Below are positions 1 through 28,600 of a DNA stretch of 64,000 bases, one piece after another (within the stretch, counting starts at the first letter, position 1; each line of letters starts with the position of its first letter). Origin of the DNA: Ascaris suum (Eukaryota > Nematoda > Chromadorea > Rhabditida > Ascarididae); assembly GCA_013433145.1 (NCBI GenBank), contig CM024168.1, forward strand, positions 3,968,001-4,032,000, read 5' to 3'. The notes under the pieces are model-generated. The model had not been told where the DNA came from. It was given only the letters and a program-made list of their open reading frames with translations, and searched no databases. The position numbers and the translations under genes are program-made.

Positions 1-1377
1 TTTTTTAAATGTATTTATCCTTTTATCATATCATCATTAATCAGCTGTCTTATTTATCGACGCTATCAAGAATATTTTCTCATTTTAGCGCTGTCTTCTT
101 TGTTTGTTACTGATGTTCAAATTTTCCGCTTTTCATCTGTTATACTATGATCGTATCAGCACTTATCACTTTCAAGCTTCTTTGCTAAACGCTGGAAATG
201 CTCAAAAAGTTGCAACTGAAAGGTTTATTTAGGGCCTTTTATGTTATTCATTTCATCTAAAATCTTGTGGTAGATCTAATTTTTGCCTTATGCGACCTCT
301 GTTATTTTTTGAAAGCATAAAAATACACGTAGAACAGCAAGCTTATAGAGCAGATCAGATGTCATGTTCAAGCAAAGTTTCACCTCTTTAATTAGTACGT
401 GAGCTGCTTCCAAAAGCTCTCTTCAAAACGATAACAATCTCTCCGCGCACATGACTCTGTCCATTGTGCCGTTCTTTTCATTTGTTTTGGGGAGACATTT
501 TATGCGGTCTCATGTCTGAGTGTCTGTGCGTTTGAGCACATGTATACGTGCCCATATATCTGTCGGTATTTTTAGCTTCACACTTCACAAAAGCTTTAGT
601 AACGAAATATTACTGACATATGAACGTAGTAAATCAATGTGCAACGCAAGTTTTGCTTAGCGGTACAAATGATCAGCTTGATAGGTGGATGCCGTGCGGA
701 GCTTTCTCATTATTTTTATATACTTCAGTAATTGATCAATTGGGTGAGCTGAAATGTGAAGAGCACTTTGTTTTGTTTAGATTGAAGTACGTTCACGTTT
801 TTCAAAAGAAAAGAAGCTTGGGCAGCAATATTCGACTCAAAATAGTTAATTCGTATTTCCCAAATGGGTTTGCAAAAGAAAACTATACAAAAGTGCGAGA
901 GCCGCTAAACTGAACGTCACAGATAAACACGTCTATAGAAGTTGCATTTATCTATATTCAAGGCTATTCGAAATGTTACAACGTACGAGACCATATTGAT
1001 GGATAATCCTGACCATGTGCTTTATCATTTGTTTTATTTGGTTTTATATTTTGGAGTGTTGTTTGTTTTGTTTGCAAGGTAAACATTTTAGAACAACAGT
1101 ATTTATTTATTCAAAAAGTGAGGGAAAAGTGGTATTATTTTAGGAAAGCGCATTAGCACTTCCATGATATCATTACTGTTGTGAAAAAATATGGTTGCGT
1201 AATATTGGATAACGAATCAGTTTCTAGTTTTTGTGCTCTTAAAGAATTAAGCACTTTCAAATAATCTTTTTTTTCTGATGCGCAAATGTGCAGATTTTGT
1301 TGTTTTGCAATTTCTTGCAAATTCCTTGCAAATACAATTTTTTGCAATATATATGCTTCTTACAATAGTGAAATTTG

Positions 1378-1384
1378 ATTGCAG

Positions 1385-1474
<90 letters not shown>

Positions 1475-1494
1475 TACAAATTCTGTGCTTCAAT
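1378..1494. repeat. (TA)n tract with imperfect inverted flanks
   Basis: An uninterrupted TA run of 83 bases (1388-1470) is bordered on the left by ATTGCAGCACA (1378-1388). The inverse of ATTGAAGCACA lies just beyond it on the right (1484-1494), a 10 of 11 match, offset by a 13-base spacer. The reading frames through it (alternating Ile-Tyr) are artefacts. Confidence 0.9.
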
Positions 1495-1852
1495 ATTATA
1501 AACAATTGATTTAAAAATATATATGGTTGCAATAGTTACAATTTATGAGCTCATTTTGTCGCGATTTTTTTTTTTTTTTGCAGAATTTTTCAAATGAGAT
1601 CAATTATATGATAGAAATTTAAATAGTTTCCCTTTCAGCAATCCTCATTATTCGAAATCCCCAGAAATTTTGTGAATATACTGACGTGCTCGCTGCATAG
1701 GATGGCTGAGAATATGTTTGATTAAATCAATCTCTGGACATGTATTTTATAGCACTGTTTTTTCTATTAACTCAACTTTCGTCGGATTTTCTCTGAGATG
1801 TTTCGTGCACTTGCATGCCAAATTTTATATTTTCCATGCTCGAAGTTATAAT

Positions 1853-2010
<158 letters not shown>

Positions 2011-3750
2011 TGATTGTGGTGAAAAATAATGAAGGCAGCGTACTTTATGAATGGGTGTTACTAAAGTGGTTGGTGAATTGTTGAATTGCTATTGAAATGG
2101 ACTCCTTCTGAGAAGCATTAAAAAACCGGCATAAATGCATTTAGTGCATTTTGCATTCATCTGCTGCAGTTTTTCAAATTGCAGCTTTGACAAATTCGTC
2201 TTACTTTTTGGAAGTTACAATATTACCACGAAGAAAACCTCCGACTTAATGACTGTCCAAAATTTCCGAGCGATTTTCATTTGTCAATAATTGAATAGCT
2301 TTTCAAAGTTATTTTGGAATATAGTTCATAGCTTGGTGTATTGTTTTTCGCTCGAGTACTCTATGAAAGTTGTCGGCATTCGAGTTTTAAATTCATTCAT
2401 TGCTTTAATTATTCATAAAGGGAACGAAAACCGTCTATTGCACCAATCGTTATAAGTAATCAAAATGTAAAACATATGAGAGCGATATGGTATATGACGA
2501 CTCATGCAGTTATGGATCATATAACGCCGCACTTATCTTCTTCTATGATTGTGGAATTTTTACTTCTAGGTTTTCGAGAGCATTAAAACAATAAAACATT
2601 GCATTCTATGATCCACTTAGATCATTAAAGACAGCTCAATTAATTTTCCATTGTTGATCAATGAGTCACTTTATTCACGATCTACACAACCGTATCCTTA
2701 AGCACCCTATTATATTCATCGAAAAATATCTAAATAAATGAACAGGTATATTATCAAAAAGAGCAGTTTGGATAATTAATTAGCAGGTGCGTTTTGTCGG
2801 GCATCATTGAATTGTGAAAAACATATCAGGCCTAAACGAAATACTACGCAAGAGCATGCGTGATTGCAAAACGAAATATGACACAAGTAGAAAGAATATC
2901 GATTCATCACGCTTGCTTAGGAGGATTGTTACGCGATCTTTAAGCCTTCTTCGGCGTGCATCAGTGTTTGAAATTCCATTTTTCATGGTATTCATTTTAT
3001 GTTTTGTCATGGGTGGTCCTTAGAGATAATTACTGTCGCGGTTTTTTGCAGCTTTTTAAAACTCATTTCAAGAGTGTATATAATCAAGCTAGTTCCTTTC
3101 TATATTCCACCATTTCGAAAGATTGCAAAACGAGTTCACATGATTGATTTTGTGTAAGTTTTTGTGCTTATATGAAGATCCATCTTTAGTTAGTGCAGAA
3201 CTATTCTCGCATCGGGTCAGGATTCCACTATGCCGAAAAGAACGCGTTTTTTAATTTTTGAGTTCAATGTTTCCTCGAGGTAGAGCTGCAGGAGAGTGAT
3301 GTAAAAAACTATATCGCGTAGTATTTTCTTCCTTTCTACCGTCCGAATCGTTCTTTGTTCAAAAAAAATCGTTTGCCTGATTTAGCGAATTTCGGTATGG
3401 CTATGAATATCTTCTTTAGTTGGGTCTGCGTAGAGTGGAAGCGTTAGCATCGCCAAATGTACGTATTTGTCGTCCCAGTTGCAGTTCCCATCGTTGTGAT
3501 GTTGAGGCCACTTGTGTTGTTGTCGTCGAGTTCCACGCTGTGGTCACTTTCTGACGATGCGGGAGTTATCATTACATATTTTATTTTTCCCATACAATCT
3601 CCCTGGGAGTTTTATCCTTTCTTCCACCCTAATGGTTTTGTGTCCTTCTAGACTAGATGGGGGATAAGTAAGATTGCTGAGCTGCGGCGGCATGGATTGG
3701 GAACATTGACATCTCTACATTTGTTGTAGCTATCGTCATAGGTATATTTT

Positions 3751-4090
3751 TCATCGATTTGTCCGCTGAGGCAGTTCATGTTTTTGCCAGGTGTCAATTT
3801 CTTTCCGACGATGTCGAACTGGCAATTTCGGTAATTCGGGCTGGGGTTCGGCAGGTGTCAATTTTTTAATGTCGAACGATGTCGAACTTTCTGCTTCTGT
3901 TTCTTCTCTGTAGACTCTCCCAGCTCTATATTCGGGCTGGGGTTCGGCATTGAAATTGAAATTGCTGCCGCCATAGACAGCTTGTTTCAACGCAAGCTTT
4001 TTGCTTATGCCGAGAGAATCTGGGCTGGCGTGGATTTGTCTTTCAGCAGACGAGATGTTGTAGGTCTTGTGACCAGGCTCAAGTACTATT
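3751..4090 (-). pseudogene. unrecognised minus-strand coding-like stretch with repeated AEPQPE
   Basis: One minus-strand frame is open for about 110 codons, without an obvious start at its upstream edge, and is GC-richer than its surroundings. It contains SLGISKKLALKQAVYGG, then AEPQPEYRAG and AEPQPELPKLPV 32 codons apart, ending at a stop at 3751. The PELPKLPV segment recalls the start of nematode BEL/Pao-type gag domains (LPK.P.P.F), but this is weak. It lies antisense to, and beside, the plus-strand integrase scrap, so a nest of dead retroelements is the simplest reading. A second open patch (about 50 codons, Thr/Asn-rich) lies further on the same strand near 3450-3600. Confidence 0.35.
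3788..3949. repeat. interspersed direct repeats in the minus-strand coding-like block
   Basis: TTCGGGCTGGGGTTCGGCA occurs at 3835-3853 and 3931-3949 (96 bases apart, in frame). CAGGTGTCAATTT occurs at 3788 and 3852 (64 apart), and CGATGTCGAACT occurs twice 66 apart. Read on the minus strand they give the repeated AEPQPE. They suggest local duplication within an old coding sequence. Confidence 0.85.
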
Positions 4091-4408
4091 TAAATTAGGT
4101 ATTGTTCCTAGATTGCGTGCCGTATATTTCTCTAATCCACTATGGTGCTAATTATTGAAAAACAAGAACAACGCCGAAAGCTATATGAGAGATCAGTTTG
4201 TTGGAACTACATGGGTTTGCTTTCACTTCATCAGCGCCTGGCGCTAGAAAGATATTTTCCACTTAAAAAGTCTATGCATAGATCTTAGAGTTTTGCATTG
4301 GGCATGCTCCAGGCTTCACTCTCCGAGAGTCTTTCTTCACTTTCAAGCGCCAGTTCTTCTAAAAGAGCTCAAAATTTGTGCTGAGACACTCCGGGCTGAT
4401 CATTCTGA

Positions 4409-4930
4409 GTGCCTTTCTTTGTATTTCACCGTTACCTTGCCATCATGATGGATTATGCGTACTGGGCTTGGTTGTGCGGGGGTGACAAAATCCAACGTTC
4501 AAGTGCTACTAAATGGCCATACCTTACGACTCTTGCATCATGGCTAGAATGCACAACACTGTGGCAGTGCCTGCACTTGGATTATGCTGGACCATTTATT
4601 AGCAGTTACCTATTTGTCGTCGTTGATTTGTTCTCAGGTTGGCCAATCATATTCGTAGTACACCATGCGACGTCTAACGCAACCATATTGCAATTTTAAT
4701 CCTTTTTTGCGGCACTGGGTATAAACCGATGACGGCAGCTAATAGCACTTTTTATTCTTACATTGATTTTTTCGAAAGTTTATGTCCGAAACTGAACATT
4801 AGCGCGCCATCTCCAGTCTAATGGGTTGGTAGAACTTTTCGTTGACACAGTTAAACGAACTATCAAAGAAGCACCGTCATATCCGTCCAAATATCCCAAT
4901 CTGGCAAGCCGGGAACCCCGGTATTCATGA
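4409..4930 (+). pseudogene. decayed Ty3/gypsy-type integrase fragment
   Basis: Pieces of a retrotransposon integrase appear in order but in shifting frames. HRYLAIMMDYAYWAW corresponds to the H2C2 zinc-finger region (HPG...MK...YVYWP). Next come TTLASW and LHLDYAGPF with VVVDLFSGWP (first catalytic Asp block), FFAALGI and TDDGS (second Asp block), then QSNGLVELFVDTVKRTIKEA near 4814-4873 (normally SNG.AER.V). Stops and frameshifts separate the blocks, so no integrase is made. Reverse transcriptase, RNase H and LTRs were not recognised nearby. The match is to family patterns known to me, not a database search. Confidence 0.75.
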
Positions 4931-6579
4931 CAAGCAGCTTATGTGGCCAATGGACTAAGCCAGACTTCCTATCATTGCTTGTGTTTTTCCAGTATGCGTT
5001 CGGTTGTTTTTCGCTTTGGTTTAATCGCCCATAGAGACAGTGTTGTTGGGAAATTTAAAGTCGACGAATCCTCGTCGCTCGGATAGAATTCGATCGGCGC
5101 ATACTCGAGCAAATAATAGAAGGTGTAGTTGTGGTGCTGAATGTGACTTGGCAGATGAATGATCTACATATTTGTTCATGCATATATGCGTTCCTCAAGT
5201 GTTCAGTCCATTAGATACTCAGGTGTTTTTCAACATGCATTGCGACACATCTTTACGTAGGACACTATAACTTAAGCTTACATGACTTAAACCAATTTAG
5301 GTTAAGTCCAGTTGATTTTTTGTAAGCGTTCGATAAAATACTATCTTATACGAGCTTGCCGTAAATATTTGATAAAGAACTCTATCTAGAGAAGGAGAAT
5401 GGATGAGATTTTGCCAATATCCTCTTCAAAACATTGCTCCCATAAGGTAAAAAGTTGGCCAGAAGAATTCTAACTGCGGGGCAATGGAAGATCGTGCATG
5501 TGGCAGCATAACGCCTTGTTGTACACTTATTATACAAGGTGAATGATCGCTGTTGTTGTGCTGCCACTTAATGGAAGCATTTATTGCATAATCTTCAGTG
5601 AATATTGTTTGCCTTGAGGATAAATGGAATTGTACTCTCTAGGGACGCCGTTGTTGGCTCGCCCACTGGTTGCACGTTCCAAAACACAATGAGATAACTT
5701 GTACCGCTCGCTTTATCGTTTCTTACCTGTTCATATTTATGCGTTGAAAAAAAAATTGCTTTGAAACGTGGTGTTTTATTTTGAAGTACCTCACATAAGG
5801 GGAAGAGGAGGAGTCGAAACATACCGACAGATATATTCTCTTGGCACTCTGAAAAACGAATAGAAATATAAATCCATTTAGACGGACTTTTTTTGCTTTC
5901 AGCTAAGAAAGTCATCGTCGCGTTTGCTATTGATCGCTGCTTTCTCGCAGAACATATCATTTTACCATCGCGAAAATGCACCACTCAAATAGTCAACAAT
6001 TTTGGATATGGGATGCTTCTAACGTTTGTTGAATTTAAAGCTAGTCGTTTTATATTCTCATGTTTAGCTCCATTCCTTTTCCATTTTCCATTCTCTCTTC
6101 CCTTAAAACTTCTGCAGTTTTCAAAGAATGTGCGTTTACTGTAACGTTCTTTTCAGTAATTTAGACATTTTCGGCCTCTGAACCGACAACAGTTGGTTCA
6201 TGCATCAAAATTGCGTGGACGACATCGACTGAAAACGAGACGATGTTTGAGCACTGAAATCGACGAATATTCACTAGAACTATTAGCATTCGATGCTGTA
6301 GCACAAAGAATTGGGCGACTGTATAGAAATTTTCATTAATTTCGCTACCATATCATTGAAAAAATTTCTCTGCAGTTGGATAGAATGTTGAACATCATGC
6401 CTAAAGTTTCATACTCATCTATACACTCCACATCAGTGACCTCATCATCATTTCTTTTCGTGTATATTGATGGATGTATAGAAATAATATTAAAGGAATA
6501 CTATCCATTGTGAATAATATGGTGCTATTCGTTTACGAAAATTTGCTGTTTATTACGATTGTGAAGTTTTTAAGTTTTT
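4931..6579. other. region upstream of the glucuronidase gene
   Basis: No gene recognised. A minus-strand frame of 129 codons (5595-5984) has no recognisable motif. The segment just before 6580 presumably holds the glucuronidase promoter, but no TATA-like or other element stands out in such AT-rich sequence. Confidence 0.5.
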
Positions 6580-6592
6580 TTTCTTATTTTAG
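6580..6592 (+). promoter_or_regulatory. probable spliced-leader trans-splice acceptor of the glucuronidase gene
   Basis: A T-rich tract ending in AG lies immediately upstream of the first coding exon, leaving a 6-base leader (TTCGAA) before the tandem ATGs at 6599 and 6602. No matching upstream donor or exon is apparent. An acceptor a few bases before the start codon is the common nematode arrangement for adding a spliced leader. The alternative is a cis acceptor of an unseen 5' untranslated exon. Confidence 0.55.
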
Positions 6593-6598
6593 TTCGAA

Positions 6599-22564
<15,966 letters not shown>

Positions 22565-22595
22565 CTAAATAACTTTATGCCACTCTTTATTTGTA

Positions 22596-22640
22596 AATAA
22601 AAATTAAAACATTGCAGTTCCAATTTCAAACAACAATAAA
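22596..22640 (+). terminator. polyadenylation signals of the glucuronidase gene
   Basis: Two AATAAA hexamers lie 32 and 71 bases after the stop codon (22596-22601 and 22635-22640), in an A/T-rich 3' untranslated stretch. Either gives a very short 3' UTR of the usual nematode kind. Confidence 0.7.
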
Positions 22641-22675
22641 GGAATAGTGATGATATCATCTCAGAAAATATCTAA

Positions 22676-25600
22676 ATGAAATTCGCCTCAATATATAAGT
22701 TTATAGTTGACCTTGTGATGATTCATTCGGCTAAAATTTCCTCTAGCGATATTTACGCCTTAGACATTTTCATGGGGTTGGAGGTAAATGTTTTAGAAGA
22801 GAAATGTGTAACAATAAAATCACTCTCTTCTCATCATTTCCCTATTTGCGCAAAATGTTCGTTCGCAAACCAAATATATTGTAGAATGCGCAGCGAAAAA
22901 AAAAAAAACAAAAACAGTTGCGGGTTGCATTGTGCAATTATGGCGATATGGCACATTTGTTCAATAGAAGCGCAGCAATGATACACTGTGCTTTTTCCAT
23001 TCTTTTATCATGTTGTAAGCAATGACGATAACCCATTATCGAACAAAGAAAACACGTCAAATGGGCCACAAGCTGAAATGCATTAAGGGCACAAGGTTCA
23101 ACGTCAAACATTTGTACTCAGCGGTAGACAAAATTGCTTCTTGTTGCTCTCTCTCGTCAATCACAAGCATTCATTCAATAACCGCAGAATTAATTTAATC
23201 TATTCCAGCTGCATTATTGCATAGATGATTTTTCATTAGCATATGATTCGAAAAATGTAGATGCAAGATAACTATTTTGGAAAGAAAATTTATGAATCTC
23301 GTAAAGTAAGAATTCGAAAAAAGGATCCAAGAATTGCTATGACGATTCCAACGAAATCATTGTAAAACGTAGACGTTTATTTTTAATTGAGTTTTTTTGC
23401 CTCTACTTTGATCACTCACTAGTTGTACCACAAAGGTATTTCGCAATAAATCGTTATTAGAACTTCCTGAAAACCTATGCCTTGATTCAAAAAATCCTAT
23501 GATCAGTTGAAATAAGATGTCATATGAATACGACACCATCGCCGTATAAACAAGACTACCTTGCTTTCGGCTTCTGCTACAAATGGAACTCGCATAATTC
23601 GCTCGGTTTCGCCTTAATCCTCTCCGTCTCCATCGAAGAGGTAGGTGGACCTTATTCAGCTGTGAATCGCAGAAAAAATTGTGGAAAAACACAAATTGCA
23701 GCTGTAAGAACAGTCAGAAATAGATTTGAGCAGTCAGAGAACATTGAGAATTTTGTGTGATACGAGGAGAGAATTGTGGCGTGAAGATGTTTCGACGGCA
23801 CATTTGAAATTGGTTGAATTTAAGTGAAAAAGGCCCACATGTGCTTTTGAGAGAGCAAATGTAAATTATATCTGTTAGATAAATAATGAATTTCTTAATG
23901 ATGTACAATTAAGAGAATAAGGATAGAGTAATGGACTAGATTAGAGAGAATGTGTCGTTGGCTGTGGTTGGAGATGCATTACTGCTTTGGACGTATTCAG
24001 TTATTATAATGCAGAAGAATAGAAGTTTCGTCTCGAAATCTCGGTTAGTTGCTGTTCGTATTTGCTGTTTGATGCGTGCATCATTGCTCAACGAATTTAA
24101 TCGCTTATTTCTCTGAAATTAGTCTCTTTTTTTTTGGTTTATCAAATTAGGATAATCGTCAATATTTTAGAGCGTTACTCGGTGATAATGCATTAAAGAA
24201 TTTGAAAGTATTTTATGAATATGAATATGACTTTTAATTAATGGTATTCGTGTATGTCGAAGTTTGCCATATTGCATTTAATGCTTTAAAAGATTGCAAA
24301 ATATGGAGTTTATCTTCAATGAAATTTTAATTTTTTGTTGAATAGATTCAACATTGAAAAAAAAATTACAACTAGTTGGTTGTGATCAACAATTGACGTA
24401 TTTGAGGCAACATTTGTGTTTTCTACAAACTAATTTGTCTTCAGGTGTTTTTATTTGCGACCGCACATTGATCGCTTTCTTCTTTTAACCACTAGAATAA
24501 ATCATCGTCTTCTTAAAAATAAAAAAAAAACATCCTCTCGACGATCACGACTAACTTCAAGTTGTCGATTGAATCCACAAAGCGAATACTCTTCATTCAA
24601 GATGTGCTCGTTGTTCTGAATAACGTCTTCTAAAGGTTTGAATTTTATTTACTTTTTTTTTTGTCCGAATTGTTTAGCTCTTAATTAAATTTGCAATCGA
24701 TAGAATTTATGTTGTGTCAAAAGTAAAGAAGTCACTGAATTATGAAGGTACTCAATCAAATGCTGGTGATAATTACTAACTTCTAGCTAGTATTAAATTT
24801 AACAAAAGATGCATTGCTGTAACAGTTTTCTTTGTTATTTGTTGCAGAGCAAAGTTTGTTACAACGAGGTAAATCATTTTTTTAACACATTGAATTGCAG
24901 TGTATTGAAAGGTTAGAGTTCACTAATTGAACGTTTTCTATCCCCTCATTGGATGTACTTGTTGCGAGTCTCGTTAACCTGTTTTTTTTTTTTGGTCATT
25001 GTATAAAGGATTTTAGAAATTTCACAATCGATAATATAAGGCATTCAAAATCTCCTAACGCCACTTTTTTTCCCACATCTCTCAGCAATTTTCTTTTCGA
25101 AGAAATGCTTATTGGTGTTGATCTATATGGTACTACTGTTGCAAAGCTAAAGCTCCCTTTGGCCAGTAAAAAATTGGCCAGAAGTCGTTAGCGGGTCAAC
25201 ATTGCAATATGTTACAAATCGACGTTTGTATGTTATCGAACGAAATATTGCGTTGTAGACAACAGGCAAACTTGCCGTTAGTTTCGAATTTTAAAACTTG
25301 ATTGATGAATATCTTCTCAAGCGCCATATCCCCATTACTTGATCGTTCCATCACCATTCTCTAATGGTTCAACATTTCACCTCTTTCAACTTGACACAAT
25401 GACTTCAAATTTTACGATTTCCATCTAAAATTGCATATGTTGACTGCAACTTTATGTTGGAACTTTATGAGTTTACGCATAGCTCCCGACGAAGCGATCG
25501 TAGGTTGAGATCTTATGATGCCTAGTTACCTTGGCATAGGGAAAATCAACACATAGAGACAACTCGGTTCGATTTGCAACATATTCACCACTTCTACAAT

Positions 25601-28600
25601 TCAATTTTTCCATCGTTGAATCCATCTTCGGAAACTGTATCCCAAATTTAAATGTTCTGCCAAGAACTTTCCACACTGTAGAGTTTTTTTTTTGGCTGTT
25701 GCAAGTTGCCATATTTATCCATTACATGTGATATTTGCTCTATGTCCACTGAACAAATTTACTTATTATTTATGCTGTGGCGATTTCAATTTTTTGTTGA
25801 ATATGTTCGCTCTAAATGTCGAACGTCGAATACTTTCAATTGGTCGAATAGTAAGCAGTGCCCAAAGAGGTGATATCTGAGGGAAACATTGAGCAGCTTA
25901 AATTACCTGATTTAAAGTTCAATTGCTTGAAATATTCAACCGTTTCGTAATCATCGGTCTTGGAGTTGGGCAGTTGGACGTTGCTTATCAGCCCTAAGTA
26001 ATAAAATCAGCATACTCTTTCTGGTTAAATTTTTTCTATTGCAGCTAGAACTTTCGACATTTTTAACCACCAAAATGTTGCAGATTTCTGACTGCAAGAG
26101 AAACTCCCGATTTGCTTATTTTAGTTATTTATGTGTTTGCCATTTCTTAAAAACGCATCATTTCCGTATTGCTTCGAATAGATTACCTCCTCGCGCTTCA
26201 GGCGATAAAGGTCACGCGCTCAAGTTGTTCTTTGAACCTAACAGGTCTATCTCTTCGTAAACTCGTAGTTGCATTGGGTGAAATCTGACTAAGTTTTTTT
26301 CAAGTTGTTCTGTTTTCAATAAGATGAATAATATTTTCAATAAGGCATTAGGATGAGTCTAGTGTATGTGTGATATGTCTGTGTGTCTATGTGTGCATAC
26401 GTATGTGCGTGTTTTTTATGCCCATATTGAGTGCGTTCAATTCATTGTCCATTAAGCTATGACGATGAAAGTAACCAAAAGTTTTTGTCAAGTTTAGATT
26501 AAAGAAAGAAGTCTCATTTAACTTCATAACTCCCACTCTTATATATCAATAATTAATAAAAGAATTTCTTTTTTTCCGTTTTAGGAGAATTTCTGCATAG
26601 ATTTTAGAGTGTTTAATCTGTCACTTTAATATCTGAAGTTTTGAGTTGTTGTGCATCACAAATTTCAAATTTCTCGAGAGAAATATTCACCTCGTGTAGA
26701 AAAAATTCTGCACAGTGGCCATCAACTAGTCTGTTGTTCGACTACGAAGCTTTTAGTGATTAATATTTCATCAAAAGAAGATCGTTCTTCTCTTCAATCA
26801 GAAGACCTTTTATCTCGTATCTAAATTGTTTGCTGATGAACGAGAAAAAGCATATATACCAAAATTATGACGGAAAGGGGACGAAGGGGACGAGTGAAGG
26901 GAGAGGGATCGACAAAAAAAAATCTTTTTTTGCAACTATCGATAAGCAGAAAAATCGTTTCTATTTTATAGTGCCAAAATTTGTTTATGACCGCATGAGA
27001 CTTTAGTGAGTATCAATGTGAGTTTTTTCAGTTGAGCATACTTCATGAAAAATAATACGTTTTGAATGAAAATTAGAAGCGAAAGAATTTTCCGAAGAGA
27101 TTTATTGTTCAATTCAACCAGAGCATTTCTCTCGAATTCATGAATAATAAGTTGCTTTAGTTAGGCGATAGCTTTCCGAGGAAAAAAAATTTAAGATGCC
27201 AGATCGCAATAAAAAATTATGCTGCAAAATCATTATTGCTTGCGCGCGGTACGTGTTGTTTTTTTCGTATTTTCGTTCAAAATAATGAACTAATGTTTTT
27301 AGCGAAATGATTGCTCGTGTAATTTCTGCATTCTTTAAAATTTGTTTTGTCTATTTTGTAATGTGATCCAATCGGTCAATAATGTGCTCCGATCAATCTT
27401 GAAACACGTGCAGATATTAAATGCTCATTATTCCTCTTCACTTTATCGGAGCAATAAAAAATTGATAGGACAATTGACTAGCAATTAATTCATTGTATTA
27501 TCCTAGATTATATCCATCAAATCTGCTAATTGCGATTCTATTTATTCTCGAGCAGAAATGACCGAAGATAGAAATGCATAATTTCACTATAATTCATCTT
27601 GGAAATGCAAATTACCACAAGATCGTGGATCTTTACACTTCTATATCATCCTCCCATCAGTTTTAATGAGAGGAGCAAAATAGTCTCACGAAATGCGTAT
27701 GCAGTGGGGAGTCTCCAAACAAATTTAACACTATTTTGGTTGTCGTCGCTTAGCAATCTCTGACAATTCACATGACCAGATGCGCGAATATCGGAGATGA
27801 AACACATTTATTGGGCATCTCCACTGACTTTTATAGCAAACAATGAGTTTTCAGTTTGGTGTACTGCTTACTTTCATCACATCCTTCAATTATGCTTCAA
27901 CTAACCCTATCGGGTGTAAAAATTTCCTATAAATGAATAATTTTCTATGAGCTGAGTGCTGCAATTGCTGTAAAATGCAAATCCAAACGTTGCAAAGTGC
28001 ATGTGGATTTTTCGGCGCCCTCGAACATTTGCAACACCTGTGCAACTTGATGGATCGGCGTAAATGATTGTAGGGATTGATGGATCGATGAAAAGATGGT
28101 AGAGAAGTGATCTCGTGGGTGTACACCATAGCCAAAACATTCCTTTTTCTAGTTTCTGTGATTCCAGTTGAGTTATCGTTGCTGAGCTAGGCGATAAGAT
28201 AGATACATCACACGTAAAGACATATGGAACCGAACAAAACATAACTATTAATTTAGAGAGGGTGCATTATGAAGAATTCCCAATATCGTATTCGTTAACT
28301 TAGTGATCATGCGAAAGAGCTATTCATCACGACAAACGCAGCAGTTTTATTGTGAGATTCAGTTCAAAATGCACGACGAGCATGTATTTCCAACGATGAA
28401 TGATCGAATAGTTTACGATTGATTTTTGCAATTCTTTTTTAAAAGTATATTTCCATCCACTCTCTATCGGGCAATAGCTAGAACTGACAAATAAATTTAT
28501 TATTTTTGCACATTTTTTACCATCTATTCGTCAGCTTATGGCCGTTAACTATGAAATGAATATTTGTAAATATAGGCGGAATATAGATCGAAGAGCGTCA

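Noticed and set aside
5595..5984. 129-codon minus-strand open frame
   Set aside because: No motif, no convincing splice or start context, and composition like the surrounding DNA.
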